17,604 bases of DNA from JALOAT01 sp050179875 (GCA_050179875.1 JBFXES010000044.1:1-17604), one strand, 5' to 3'; counted from the stretch's first letter, positions 1 to 8,155 are shown. Program-made: numbers and translations. Notes: generated by a model from the letters alone, not told the origin.

Positions 1-8
1 GAAGGTTC

Positions 9-725
9 ATGAGCGCGATGTTCGAAGCCATGGAGGGTTTGTCCTGGGAAATCCAGCCTTGCGAGCACCCGGCCGCTGTCGCTCAGGATCGGGAGCGGAA
101 AAGCACGCCACCGCCTGCACGTGGCGACAATGAGCACGCCGGATCCTGCGGCGCACGCATCGTCATCGCCCGGCGCGAGGTGACCACCGCGCCCCGCCGA
201 CCGTGGCGGGTTATCGGGTCCGCGGCGTTTCTCGCGGCACTGGCGACGTCCGGATGGGCAGGCCTTAATGAAGGCCGGGGCCACCACGCCGAGCAGGCGT
301 TGCAGGCTGTGGAGGTCAGTTACACCCCTCCGCCCGACGCGCAACTGCCCCGCATGGCGGGCGACGCCCGGGCATCTGCACCGGCGCCACGACCCGCGCC
401 GCCGCCAGCGCTTCCGGCCTTCAGCCTCGAACGCACGGTGTCGCACGACGTACAACGGGCTGCGCGTTTGTTCCTGCGCGGCAACGACCTCGCCGCACAA
501 GGACGCTGGGAGGAGGCCGGCGCGGCCTACGCCGAGGCATTCGCGCTCGATCAGCGGCCCGACTACGCCTTCAATCTCGCCGTGAGTCTGGAACGCCTGG
601 GCCGGCGCGAGGACGCCCTGCATCACTACCGCGTCGCGCTTGCCGCGCGCGACGGCGCGCACCGGTTCGACACCCGCGTTGCGAGGCAGCGCGTCCTCAG
701 TCTGTCGCAGGAGGGTTCGTCATGA
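9..725 (+). CDS. Membrane-anchored TPR protein, MshN-like pilus/secretion component
   Basis: 238 aa. Layout seen: a short cytoplasmic N-terminus with no recognisable domain, one hydrophobic segment at about residues 66-85 after an Arg/Pro-rich stretch, a Pro/Ala-rich linker (about 110-140), and a C-terminal TPR-like helical region (about 152-216; the GNDLAAQGRWEEAGAAY helix pair and the repeat after it). This single-pass topology with periplasmic TPRs matches MshN-type proteins, and it sits directly before the ATPase and platform genes, as mshN does before mshE-mshG. The assigned role, helping secretin or pilus assembly in the envelope, is inferred from that position. The ATG at 9 has GAAGG just upstream and overlaps a TGA at 10-12, which may end an upstream gene outside the window. 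ATG 18 is an alternative start. The 3' end overlaps the next start by 4 nt (ATGA). Sequence conservation is low, so the family call is moderate. Confidence 0.72.
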   Translation: MSAMFEAMEGLSWEIQPCEHPAAVAQDRERKSTPPPARGDNEHAGSCGARIVIARREVTTAPRRPWRVIGSAAFLAALATSGWAGLNEGRGHHAEQALQAVEVSYTPPPDAQLPRMAGDARASAPAPRPAPPPALPAFSLERTVSHDVQRAARLFLRGNDLAAQGRWEEAGAAYAEAFALDQRPDYAFNLAVSLERLGRREDALHHYRVALAARDGAHRFDTRVARQRVLSLSQEGSS

Positions 726-2401
726 AGCCGGTTGCCATCGGCGAGGTGCTGTTGGCGCGAGGACTCGTCACCGCCGACCAGTTGCGCATTGCGCGTATCG
801 AACAGGGCGATGGCGACGCGCCCTTGGGGCGCGTGCTGGTCGAACTCGGCTTCCTGAGTGAAGCGGGCTTGCGCGAGGCGCTCGGAGAGGCCCTGTCACA
901 CCCGAGCGTGGACCTCTCCGTGGTGCTCCCCGATCCCGAAGCCATCGCCCTGTTGCCGCTGGCATTGGCCCGCCGTCATCGCGTCGTCCCCGTGGCGTAC
1001 GATCGGGAGGCGCGCCGCCTTCAGGTCGCCACCAGCGATCCGTTCGATCTGATGATGCTCGACCAGATCGGCGCGCAACTGGACCGAACAGTGACGGTGG
1101 AAACCCTGCTTGCCGGCGAGGCGGAGATCGCCCGCGCCATTGAGCTGTTCTACGGCTTCCGCCATTCCATCGAAGGCATCCTGGACGAACTGGAGACCGG
1201 CGGACAGACGCTCGGCCCGGCGGGCGACTCGGATGCGCGCCATCCGCTGGTGCGGCTGGTGGATGCGCTCATCGCCGAGGCCATGAAACAGCGCGCCTCC
1301 GACATCCACCTGGAGCCCGAGGCCAGTTTCCTGCGCGTGCGCTATCGCATCGACGGCGTGTTGCGCCAGGCGCGCAGCCTGCACCGCAAGTACTGCGCGC
1401 CCATTGCGGTGCGCGTGAAGGTGATGGCGGGCATGAACATCGCCGAGACGCGCGCGCCGCAGGACGGACACATCGCGCTGGCGCTCCACGGCCGCCCGCT
1501 CGACCTGCGCGTCTCCACCCTGCCCACGCTGCACGGCGAGAACATCGTGCTGCGCGTACTCGATCGCAGCACGGGCATCGTGCCCATCGACGGCCTGGGC
1601 CTGGGTGACGAGGCCGTGGCCACGCTGAGACTCATGCTGGCCCGACCGGAAGGCCTGCTGCTGGTGACCGGCCCCACGGGCAGCGGCAAGACCACCACGC
1701 TCTATTCCCTGTTGGGCGCCCTCAACACCGAGCGGGTCAACATCATGACCCTGGAAGACCCGGTGGAATATCCCATCACCGGCCTGCGCCAGTCGGCGGT
1801 GGGCGAGGCCTCGCGGCTGGATTTTCCGGGCGGCGTGCGCGCGGTGCTGCGCCAGGATCCAGACGTGCTGCTCATCGGCGAGATCCGCGACCGCGAAACC
1901 GCGGAGATGGCGCTGCGCGCCGCCATGACGGGCCATCAGGTGTTCGCCACCCTGCACGCCGCTTCCGCCCTCGCCGCCATTCCGCGCCTGGTGGATCTGG
2001 GCCTTTCGCCCGCGTTGCTCGCCGGCAACCTCATCGGCGTGGTGGCGCAGCGCCTGGTGCGCCGCTTGTGCAATCACTGCCGCGAGTCCTATGCCGCCGG
2101 CGCGCGGGAAACGGCGCTCCTCGGTGCGCAACCGGGCGTGACCCTGTGGCGCGCCGCCGGGTGTGCATCGTGCGGCCACACCGGTTTCCGCGGCCGGCTC
2201 GCAGTGATGGAACTGGTGCGCTTCGACGCGGTTCTGGACGAGCTGACGGCGCGCGGCGCCACCCTGAGCGAGCTGCGCCATGCCGCCGCTGCGCGCGGCG
2301 TCAGGACCCTCGCCGACGACGGCGCGCAGCGCGTGCTGGCGGGCGCGACCAGCCTGGACGAGCTCGCGCGCGTGGTGGATCTGACAGCGCGGATGGCGTG
2401 A
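722..2401 (+). CDS. mshE: Pilus/secretion assembly ATPase, GspE/PilB/MshE family
   Basis: 559 aa, normal for the family. This cytoplasmic hexameric ATPase powers pilin or pseudopilin assembly. Residues 5-57 form two 24-residue MshEN-type repeats with a 5-residue spacer. The remaining N2 domain is followed by the catalytic core with Walker A GPTGSGKT (317-324), an Asp box around EDPVEY, Walker B LLIGEIRD (about 383-390), and the His box around HQVFATLHAAS. A zinc-binding tetracysteine (C450, C453, C481, C484) is present, as in GspE, PilB and MshE. The MshEN repeats keep their spacing but lack the usual Arg of each RLG (A5 and P34). The gene overlaps the TPR gene by 4 nt and lies 2 nt ahead of the platform gene, supporting one translated unit. 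The ATPase call is very secure. The choice of mshE over gspE or pilB rests on the N-terminal domain and gene order. Confidence 0.93.
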   Translation: MKPVAIGEVLLARGLVTADQLRIARIEQGDGDAPLGRVLVELGFLSEAGLREALGEALSHPSVDLSVVLPDPEAIALLPLALARRHRVVPVAYDREARRLQVATSDPFDLMMLDQIGAQLDRTVTVETLLAGEAEIARAIELFYGFRHSIEGILDELETGGQTLGPAGDSDARHPLVRLVDALIAEAMKQRASDIHLEPEASFLRVRYRIDGVLRQARSLHRKYCAPIAVRVKVMAGMNIAETRAPQDGHIALALHGRPLDLRVSTLPTLHGENIVLRVLDRSTGIVPIDGLGLGDEAVATLRLMLARPEGLLLVTGPTGSGKTTTLYSLLGALNTERVNIMTLEDPVEYPITGLRQSAVGEASRLDFPGGVRAVLRQDPDVLLIGEIRDRETAEMALRAAMTGHQVFATLHAASALAAIPRLVDLGLSPALLAGNLIGVVAQRLVRRLCNHCRESYAAGARETALLGAQPGVTLWRAAGCASCGHTGFRGRLAVMELVRFDAVLDELTARGATLSELRHAAAARGVRTLADDGAQRVLAGATSLDELARVVDLTARMA

Positions 2402-2403
2402 GC

Positions 2404-3597
2404 ATGCAGTACGCCTGGCGCGCCATGGATGCCGACGGTCACCTGCATCGGGGCCGCTTGCAGGCCGCGAGCGGCGACGAGCTGGAATCGCAGCTCGCAC
2501 GCCGGGGCCTGGACCTCATCAGCTACCGCCCCGCACGCGGGGAACTGCGTCTGCGCAGGCGCGCGAAACGGCGCGACCTCATCCACTTCTGCTTCCAGTT
2601 GCAGCAACTCGTCGGCGCGGGCGTGCCGCTCTCACAGGCGCTCCACGAGATCCATGCCGGCATGGACCACGCTGCGCTGAAGGATGTGATCCTCGCACTC
2701 ATCGAAGGCGTGGAGCATGGCGAAACCCTGTCGGCGGCCATGGCGCGCCACCCGCAGGTTTTCGATCAGGTGCTGGTGGCGTTGCTCGGCGTCGGCGAGC
2801 GGAGCGGTCGTTTGCCAGAGGCGCTGGAGGACATCACCGCCATGTTGCGCTGGCAGCATACCCTCGCCACGCGCGCCGTGCAGGTGCTGGCGTATCCGGC
2901 CCTGGTCGCCCTGGTTATGACGGGCGTGCTGGCGTTTCTCATGGGCCACGTGGTGCCGCAACTGGTGAGCTTCATCGCGAGTCTCGACGGCGAACTGCCG
3001 CTGGCCACCCGTGCCCTCATCGCAACCTCCGCCTGGCTGACCGCCTACGGTCCGTGGATGCTGATGCTCGTTGCCACGGCCACGGCAATGGCGGCGTTCG
3101 CTGCGCGGCGCGACGTGCACTGGCGTCGGCGTATCGATGGCTGGTCGCTGCGCCTGTGGTGGGTGGGCGCGGTCCGTCATCAGGTCGTGCTGGCGCGCAT
3201 GGCACGTGTCATCGGGCTCATGTACCGCGCCGGTGTGCCGGTGCTGGACGGCCTCGCGGTGGCCGGCACAGCGACGGGCAACGAGGCGGTGTCCCATGCC
3301 CTCGCGCAGGCGCGCGAGGCGGTGCTGCAAGGCGCGCCGCTCGGCCGCGCCATGCAGTGCTCGGTCCTGTTTCCGCCGCTGGTGCGGCGCATGGTCGCCA
3401 TGGGCGAGGCCACCGGCGCCCTGGACACCGCGCTGCTCAACCTGAGCGACTGGTATGAGCATGAGGCGCGTGCGCGCATGGAGCGGCTGGAGCGCGCGCT
3501 GGAACCGGCGGTTACCCTGGTGCTCGGCGTGCTGCTCGGCTGGATGGTGCTGGCGGTGCTGGGTCCCATCTACGACCTGGTAGGGAGCGTGACATGA
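2404..3597 (+). CDS. mshG: Inner-membrane platform protein, GspF/PilC/MshG family
   Basis: 397 aa, the usual length. This polytopic platform protein links the ATPase to pilin assembly in the inner membrane. After an N-terminal region beginning MQYAWRAMDADG there are two repeated T2SSF domains. The first begins near FCFQLQQLVGAGVPL and contains GERSGRLPEAL; the second contains LMYRAGVPVLDGL and GEATGALDTAL. Hydrophobic segments lie at about residues 161-187, 205-236 and 365-394. ATG 2404 was chosen because it starts the standard N-terminal motif just after the ATPase stop; the open frame runs further upstream inside the ATPase gene. It overlaps the next gene by 4 nt. Confidence 0.94.
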   Translation: MQYAWRAMDADGHLHRGRLQAASGDELESQLARRGLDLISYRPARGELRLRRRAKRRDLIHFCFQLQQLVGAGVPLSQALHEIHAGMDHAALKDVILALIEGVEHGETLSAAMARHPQVFDQVLVALLGVGERSGRLPEALEDITAMLRWQHTLATRAVQVLAYPALVALVMTGVLAFLMGHVVPQLVSFIASLDGELPLATRALIATSAWLTAYGPWMLMLVATATAMAAFAARRDVHWRRRIDGWSLRLWWVGAVRHQVVLARMARVIGLMYRAGVPVLDGLAVAGTATGNEAVSHALAQAREAVLQGAPLGRAMQCSVLFPPLVRRMVAMGEATGALDTALLNLSDWYEHEARARMERLERALEPAVTLVLGVLLGWMVLAVLGPIYDLVGSVT

Positions 3598-4973
3598 GTG
3601 CGCTCGCGCAGGTATTCCTGCTGTCCCATGCCGGTCTCACCGCCTTCCGGCTGTGCGTGGGTCGCGTATGCGAGGCCGTCCACTTCGACGATTCGGAGGC
3701 CGGCCGGCAGGCGTTCGCGCGTCACCTGGCTGATGCGCCCGCCCTGCCCGCGGCGCTGCTGGTGGATCGGGCGGACGAGGAATACCGGATCGAGACAGTC
3801 CCCCACATCCTCCGCGATCGCGCCGAGCTGCTCGCCCGACACGGTGCGCGTCTGTTCGGCGATACGCCGTTTCGCAGCGCACGCGTACTCGGGCGCGAGG
3901 CCCACGGGCGTCGTGATGATCGGGTGGTGTTCTCTGCGCTGAGCCGTCCCGAGGCGCTGCGTCCCTGGCTTGCCTGCATGGGGGAGGCGCGCGTGCCGCT
4001 GGCGGCGATCGAATCGGTCGCCGCCGTGGGCACGCAGATGCTTCCGGCGCTGCGCGCCCGTGGCGTGGCACTGCTGGCGGTAGTGGGCACCCATGAGCTG
4101 CGGCAGTCCCTCTTCGAGAATGGCGTGCTGCTGTTCAGCCGTCTTGTGCCGCTCGCCGGCCACGACCCGGAGGCGAGGGCGCAGGCCCTGCGCGCCGAAC
4201 TCGCGCGCACCCTCCACTATCTACGGCGCCAAGCGCTGTTCGTCAGCGAGCGGGAAACAAGCACGCACGTAGTGGCCGATGAAGTGCTCGCGCGGGAACT
4301 CGAACAGCAGGACGGGACGGGCTTGGAGATCACCGCGCTGCCAACCTTGGCCGCGGCCCTCGCGTGCAGCGCCCATGCGGCGCACGACCCTGGTGTGCTC
4401 ATGGCCGAACTCATGGCACGCAAGGTTTCCAATCGCTATGCGCGCAAGGAGGAGCGGCGCCACTACCTCCACTGGCACCTGGTGCGCGGCGTTGCCGCGG
4501 CATGCTGGGCCGGGGCCGCCGCAGCGATGATCGGGACGGTATACGATGTGGGGCTTGCACTGGGCAGCCATGCCATCGCGCAGGTCGCACGCGCCGAGGC
4601 CGCGCAAATGGAGATGCAGGTCGTCGACGACACACTGGTGATCGAAGCGGCGCGCATGCGCGCCGAGGTGGAAGCGGCCGATCGTCTGCTGGCGGGAAGG
4701 CAATCCCATCGCGTCCTGCTCGAACGCACCGGCGCGGTGCTTGCTGCCTTCCCCGAGATCGAGCTGGATGCACTCACCTTCGCTCAGCCCGCGCTCACCG
4801 AATCGCAAACGGAACTGGCACTGCGTGGGCGCATGAACGGGCCGGGAGTGCGCTTCGATGCCTTCGTCCATACACTCAGGTCGCTGCCGGACCATCCCGA
4901 GGTGCATATGGAGACATCGCCGCGGGGAGAAGCGGCGGCGTTCGCGCTGATGCTCAAGGTGGTGACGCCGTGA
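3594..4973 (+). CDS. GspL-like PilM-PilN fusion, MshI-like pilus biogenesis protein
   Basis: 459 aa. The first ~290 residues look like a divergent actin-like PilM/GspL cytoplasmic domain (FRLCVG near the start, a central GTHELRQSLFENGVLLFSR strand region). They are followed by a membrane segment at about 296-322 and a ~135-residue periplasmic part with a helical stretch rich in Ala and Glu, then a ferredoxin-like PilN/GspL ending. This is the GspL or MshI arrangement, in which PilM and PilN functions share one chain and connect the assembly ATPase to periplasmic partners. The next gene encodes the expected PilO/GspM-like partner. Start and stop overlap neighbours by 4 nt on both sides. Motifs are weak, so the family is inferred from topology, length and position. 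Confidence 0.72.
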   Translation: MSALAQVFLLSHAGLTAFRLCVGRVCEAVHFDDSEAGRQAFARHLADAPALPAALLVDRADEEYRIETVPHILRDRAELLARHGARLFGDTPFRSARVLGREAHGRRDDRVVFSALSRPEALRPWLACMGEARVPLAAIESVAAVGTQMLPALRARGVALLAVVGTHELRQSLFENGVLLFSRLVPLAGHDPEARAQALRAELARTLHYLRRQALFVSERETSTHVVADEVLARELEQQDGTGLEITALPTLAAALACSAHAAHDPGVLMAELMARKVSNRYARKEERRHYLHWHLVRGVAAACWAGAAAAMIGTVYDVGLALGSHAIAQVARAEAAQMEMQVVDDTLVIEAARMRAEVEAADRLLAGRQSHRVLLERTGAVLAAFPEIELDALTFAQPALTESQTELALRGRMNGPGVRFDAFVHTLRSLPDHPEVHMETSPRGEAAAFALMLKVVTP

Positions 4974-5518
4974 TCGCGTGGATTGGATCAGATTCCGTGC
5001 GCAGGGCGCTAACGGCATTGGTGGTCGCGATCGTTGCATGGGGCGGCAGTCACCTGTGGGCACGTGGGGCATTGCAGTCACGCGCTGACGGCTTCGCCTT
5101 GCAGGAGGAGGCGCGCACCCGGCAGTACACGGTCGCCACGGCGCAGCGCACGGTGGCGGCGTTCGGCGCGCGCCACGCGCAACTGCGGGCCCGCGGGATC
5201 GTCGGGCCGGGAGCGCCAGGCTGGGGCGAGGCAATCGAGTCCATGGCACGGGCGCGCGGCTTCTCGATCGATCGGGCAACGCCGCAGGTTGCGCGCATCG
5301 ACGCACACGTCATCGCCGATGTCTATCCGGCGGACCTGAGACTCACGACACGCCACGAAGGGGAGTTCCTGGCGTTGCTCGACGAGCTGGCACGGGTCAC
5401 ACCCGGCGTGCTGTACGTGCGCACGTGCACCCTGGCGCGCGCGGCGCACGGCCGCGGGCTCACTGCACATTGCCGCCTCGAACGCCTCGTGGTGCGGGCG
5501 GAGGAGGAGCAGACATGA
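4970..5518 (+). CDS. PilO/GspM-like inner-membrane protein, MshJ-like
   Basis: 182 aa starting at GTG 4970, which overlaps the preceding TGA (GTGA). One N-terminal hydrophobic segment (about 12-31) is followed by a short helical stretch and a small alpha/beta periplasmic domain that includes LDELARVTPGVLYVRTCTL, resembling the PilO/GspM ferredoxin-like fold. PilO-type proteins pair with PilN-type domains to form the inner-membrane alignment complex; the upstream gene supplies that partner. The open frame continues upstream inside the previous gene, so the start rests on the overlap and on the short N-terminal tail before the membrane helix. No signature motif is diagnostic and the assignment is contextual. 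Confidence 0.68.
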   Translation: MIAWIGSDSVRRALTALVVAIVAWGGSHLWARGALQSRADGFALQEEARTRQYTVATAQRTVAAFGARHAQLRARGIVGPGAPGWGEAIESMARARGFSIDRATPQVARIDAHVIADVYPADLRLTTRHEGEFLALLDELARVTPGVLYVRTCTLARAAHGRGLTAHCRLERLVVRAEEEQT

Positions 5519-5865
5519 AACACTTCGCGCTCCTCCTTGCGCTTTGCTGCACCGGGGCGGTCCGTGGCGAGGACGGCCTCGGACGGCTGTTCACCACACC
5601 CGAGCAACGTCGCGCCCTGGATCGACCGACGGAAACCGCAAGCCCCCCGAACGTGGAGGTGCAGGCCGTTTTCCGCCGGGCGGGCGCGGAACCGGTCGTG
5701 CTCATCGGCGGTGAGCCCGTGCGTGCGGGGCAGACAACGCGCGGAGGCGCCCAGGTGCTCGCCATCGACGACACGGGCGTGGAGCTGCGTGTGCCCGGGC
5801 GTGCGCCCATGAAGCTCACGCCGGGTGCGGTGTTACCTGCACAAAAATCAGGGGCGTCGCCGTGA
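5515..5865 (+). CDS. Small secreted MshK/PilP-like periplasmic protein
   Basis: 116 aa starting at ATG 5515 (ATGA overlap with the previous stop). The first ~18 residues form a signal peptide (MKHFALLLALCCTGAVRG, with probable cleavage near GA-VRG-ED). The rest includes a small beta-rich segment, roughly 44-105, with VLIGGEPVRAGQ and a later ELRVPGRAPMKLTPG. This resembles the short HR domain of PilP/GspC/MshK proteins, which connect the inner-membrane PilN/PilO complex to the secretin. The cysteines in the signal region do not form a clear lipobox. Function comes from position after the MshI- and MshJ-like genes, as in the mshI-J-K order. Confidence 0.62.
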   Translation: MKHFALLLALCCTGAVRGEDGLGRLFTTPEQRRALDRPTETASPPNVEVQAVFRRAGAEPVVLIGGEPVRAGQTTRGGAQVLAIDDTGVELRVPGRAPMKLTPGAVLPAQKSGASP

Positions 5866-6863
5866 GTAATCAACGCGGTGCGGCCTTGTTGCTTCTCATG
5901 GCCCTGCTGCTCGCCGGGGCCGCTGCGTTTTTCGTCGCCAGCGGTGCGGGCGAACAACGGGTGCTCGGGCGTATCGACCAGGATGCCGCCGCACTGGCGC
6001 ACGCCCGCGACCTGATTTTGGGCCATGCCCTCGCCAATCCGCGCCGGCCCGGCGAACTGTCGTTCCCCGACAGGCGCGCCGACGGCAATCACGACGGCAA
6101 CGGCGATTGCATCCCCACCTGGGCGAACGTGGACCCGTCGCACCTGCTCGGCCAACTGCCGGCCTTCGTGGAACAGGGCTGCGGCCCGGATCGGCCCGCC
6201 TTCGGCCTGGCGCTCCGCGACGGCGGCGGCGAGCGGCTGTGGTATGCCGTGTCGCGCCACCTGCTTTACCCGGCCCCGGCGCTGAACACCGCCGTCGCAG
6301 GCCAGTGGCTCGAAGTGCATTCGGTGCACGGCGTGATGCAGGCGGCGTTCGTGGTGTTTGCGCCCGGACCGACCGTCGGTGCGCAGCAACGCTCCGCAGG
6401 CGCGGCGGCGGACGCTTACCTCGACGGCATCGAACTCGACGGCACCGCCCATCACAACGGCGATGGCGATACGCGCTTCGTTATCGCGCCGCGGCAAGAC
6501 GATTTCAACGATCGCCTGCTCGTGGTCAGTCGCCGCCAATACCTCGATGCCCTTGCCGGGCGCGTCGCCCGCACGCTGCGCGTGGCGCTGGAGAACCACC
6601 GCGCCGTGCATGGCGACTATCCCCACGCCGCACTCGCGGGTGGCGCCTGTAGCGCGGGGCTGGCCGACGGCTTTTTTCCCATCGGTCCGGGCAACTGTGC
6701 GGCGGCGCCGATCACGCCTGCGTGGTTCGCATCGGACTGGGTCGGCATCACCCATTACACCCGGCTCGCACCGTCGCTGGCGCGGCTGCGCTTCGACGGC
6801 TGCGCCCGCGAGTTCATGGTCACGCCCGCCGGCGTGTCCTCCTCTGCAGGAAGTTGCGTGTGA
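5862..6863 (+). CDS. Pseudopilin-like protein without a canonical prepilin motif
   Basis: 333 aa starting at GTG 5862 (GTGA overlap). The N-terminus MSNQRGAALLLLMALLLAG resembles GspK/PilX-type minor pseudopilins: a basic tip, a Gly at residue 6 where prepilin peptidase could cut, and a hydrophobic helix to about residue 28. Leu is present where most pilins have Glu5. The body contains a D/N-rich loop (D74-C83, DGNHDGNGDC), a VVFAPGP strand (164-170) and a FNDRLLVVSRR segment (215-225). The latter two match the next gene's product closely, so the two genes look like paralogues. About 100 extra C-terminal residues follow, with several Cys (CSAG, NCAA, DGCAR, GSCV). A role as tip or initiator pseudopilin is inferred. 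Confidence 0.7.
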   Translation: MSNQRGAALLLLMALLLAGAAAFFVASGAGEQRVLGRIDQDAAALAHARDLILGHALANPRRPGELSFPDRRADGNHDGNGDCIPTWANVDPSHLLGQLPAFVEQGCGPDRPAFGLALRDGGGERLWYAVSRHLLYPAPALNTAVAGQWLEVHSVHGVMQAAFVVFAPGPTVGAQQRSAGAAADAYLDGIELDGTAHHNGDGDTRFVIAPRQDDFNDRLLVVSRRQYLDALAGRVARTLRVALENHRAVHGDYPHAALAGGACSAGLADGFFPIGPGNCAAAPITPAWFASDWVGITHYTRLAPSLARLRFDGCAREFMVTPAGVSSSAGSCV

Positions 6864-7480
6864 CACGGCAGGGCGGATTCTCGTTGCTGGAGCTTGCCGT
6901 GGTGCTGGTCATCCTGGGGCTGGTGATGGGCGGATTGCTGACGCCGCTCGGCACATCCATGGAGCAGCGGCGCGTGGCCGCGACCGACGCCGCCCTTTCC
7001 CTCGCGCACGAGGCGCTGCTGGGCTTCGCCCTGGTGCAGGGTCGCCTGCCCTGCGCCGATCAGGATGGCGACGGCAGCGAAGACTGTCCCGCCAGCGGCG
7101 AGGGCGATCTGCCCTGGCGGACCCTCGGCCTCACCCACGCACGTGGGCGCGACGCCTGGGGCAATCCCTTGCGCTACCGGCCCGATGGCGCCTTCGCAGG
7201 GGCGAGCCTTGCCGACCCGCCCGACACCGTGGACGGGCTGCGGGTACAGGAAGCCGACGGTACGCCGCTCACGGCGGGCAATCCGGACGCACCCGTGGCC
7301 GTGGTGTTCGCGCCGGGCCCAGACGGCTCCGGCAACGGCGAGAACGCCGACGGGGATGTCGTGTACACGGACACCGCCTGGTGCAGCGCCGGCTGCATCC
7401 TGCATTTCGACGACAGGCTGGTGGTGCTCGCCAGGAACGTGTTGATCGCGCGCCTGGCCGCGGCCGGACGGTGGCCGTGA
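6860..7480 (+). CDS. Type IV prepilin-like minor pseudopilin
   Basis: 206 aa starting at GTG 6860, which overlaps the previous stop and puts the prepilin motif six residues from the N-terminus: MTRQGG cut before FSLLE, with Glu at mature position 5, followed by the hydrophobic helix AVVLVILGLVMGGLL. The region after the helix has RLPCADQDGDGSEDC (residues 62-76), an EF-hand-like Asp loop bracketed by Cys, then LPWRTLGL, DAWGNPLRY, VVFAPGP (148-154) and FDDRLVVLARN (183-193). It should be cleaved by prepilin peptidase and built into a pilus or pseudopilus. The open frame extends upstream inside the previous gene; the prepilin motif decides the start. It is paralogous to the preceding product. 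Confidence 0.82.
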   Translation: MTRQGGFSLLELAVVLVILGLVMGGLLTPLGTSMEQRRVAATDAALSLAHEALLGFALVQGRLPCADQDGDGSEDCPASGEGDLPWRTLGLTHARGRDAWGNPLRYRPDGAFAGASLADPPDTVDGLRVQEADGTPLTAGNPDAPVAVVFAPGPDGSGNGENADGDVVYTDTAWCSAGCILHFDDRLVVLARNVLIARLAAAGRWP

Positions 7481-7510
7481 TGTTCAGCTGTGACAAGAAG
7501 GGAAGGACGC

Positions 7511-8155
7511 ATGGACAAGCAAACCGGTTTCACGCTCATCGAGATCGCCATCGTGCTGGTCATCATCGGCCTGCTGCTCGGCGGCATCGTCAAAGGCCAA
7601 GAGATGATCGACAACGCGCGCATCCGCAACCTGCGCGCCGATTTCGAAGGCATCGCCAGCGCAGTGCACGCCTATCGTGATCGCTACCAGCGCCTGCCGG
7701 GCGACGACGATCGGGCGGACCGCTGGACAGGTGCCACCGCCGGAGACGGCGACAGTTACCTGGAAGACCGCAACGACGCCTTCGACGTAGGCCCCATGGG
7801 CGCTCACGAGCGGCGCTGGTTCTGGCAGCACCTGCGCGTGGCGGGACTGCTCAAGGGCGATCCCGCCGACGCCAACCATCCGCCGCACGCCTTCGGCGGG
7901 CAGCTCGGCGTGGTATCGGGCAACGGCAACAACCCGCTCGGCCTCAACGGCCCGGTGGTGCTGTGCGCCTCGCTGGTGCCGCTCAAGGCCGCCGAGGCCC
8001 TCGACATGCAACTGGATGATGGCAACCCCGCCACCGGCACGGTGCGCGCCCAGGTGCAGACCAACGCCGGCGCCGACCCCGGCAATGGGGGCGCGGTCGC
8101 CGCGCGCTACGCCGAGGCGGTGGGCGCCACCTACGCCGTGTGCCAGTCGCTCTAG
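7511..8155 (+). CDS. Type IV pilin / major pseudopilin candidate
   Basis: 214 aa. MDKQTG is followed by the cleavage and methylation motif FTLIE and the helix IAIVLVIIGLLLGGIVKGQ, a textbook class III prepilin leader. The helix continues into ARIRNLRADFEGIASAVHAYRD, then RYQRLPGDDDRA, a pattern common in environmental type IV pilins. Two cysteines, C152 and C211, could form a C-terminal disulfide loop. ATG 7511 has a strong GGAAGG (7501-7506); the in-frame GTG 7490 would lengthen the leader needlessly. Unlike the preceding genes it does not overlap its neighbour (30-nt gap) and has its own good ribosome site, which suggests higher expression and a major-subunit role. That last step is inference. 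Confidence 0.85.
   Translation: MDKQTGFTLIEIAIVLVIIGLLLGGIVKGQEMIDNARIRNLRADFEGIASAVHAYRDRYQRLPGDDDRADRWTGATAGDGDSYLEDRNDAFDVGPMGAHERRWFWQHLRVAGLLKGDPADANHPPHAFGGQLGVVSGNGNNPLGLNGPVVLCASLVPLKAAEALDMQLDDGNPATGTVRAQVQTNAGADPGNGGAVAARYAEAVGATYAVCQSL

Noticed and set aside
1..12. End of an upstream gene (frame 1, E-G-S-stop)
   Set aside because: A TGA at 10-12 overlapping the first ATG fits an upstream gene end, but three codons are too little to annotate.
896..2500. Long minus-strand open frame (534 codons)
   Set aside because: It lies opposite the ATPase gene and has a low-complexity His/Arg/Gln-rich product with no motif, as expected from an antisense frame in GC-rich DNA.
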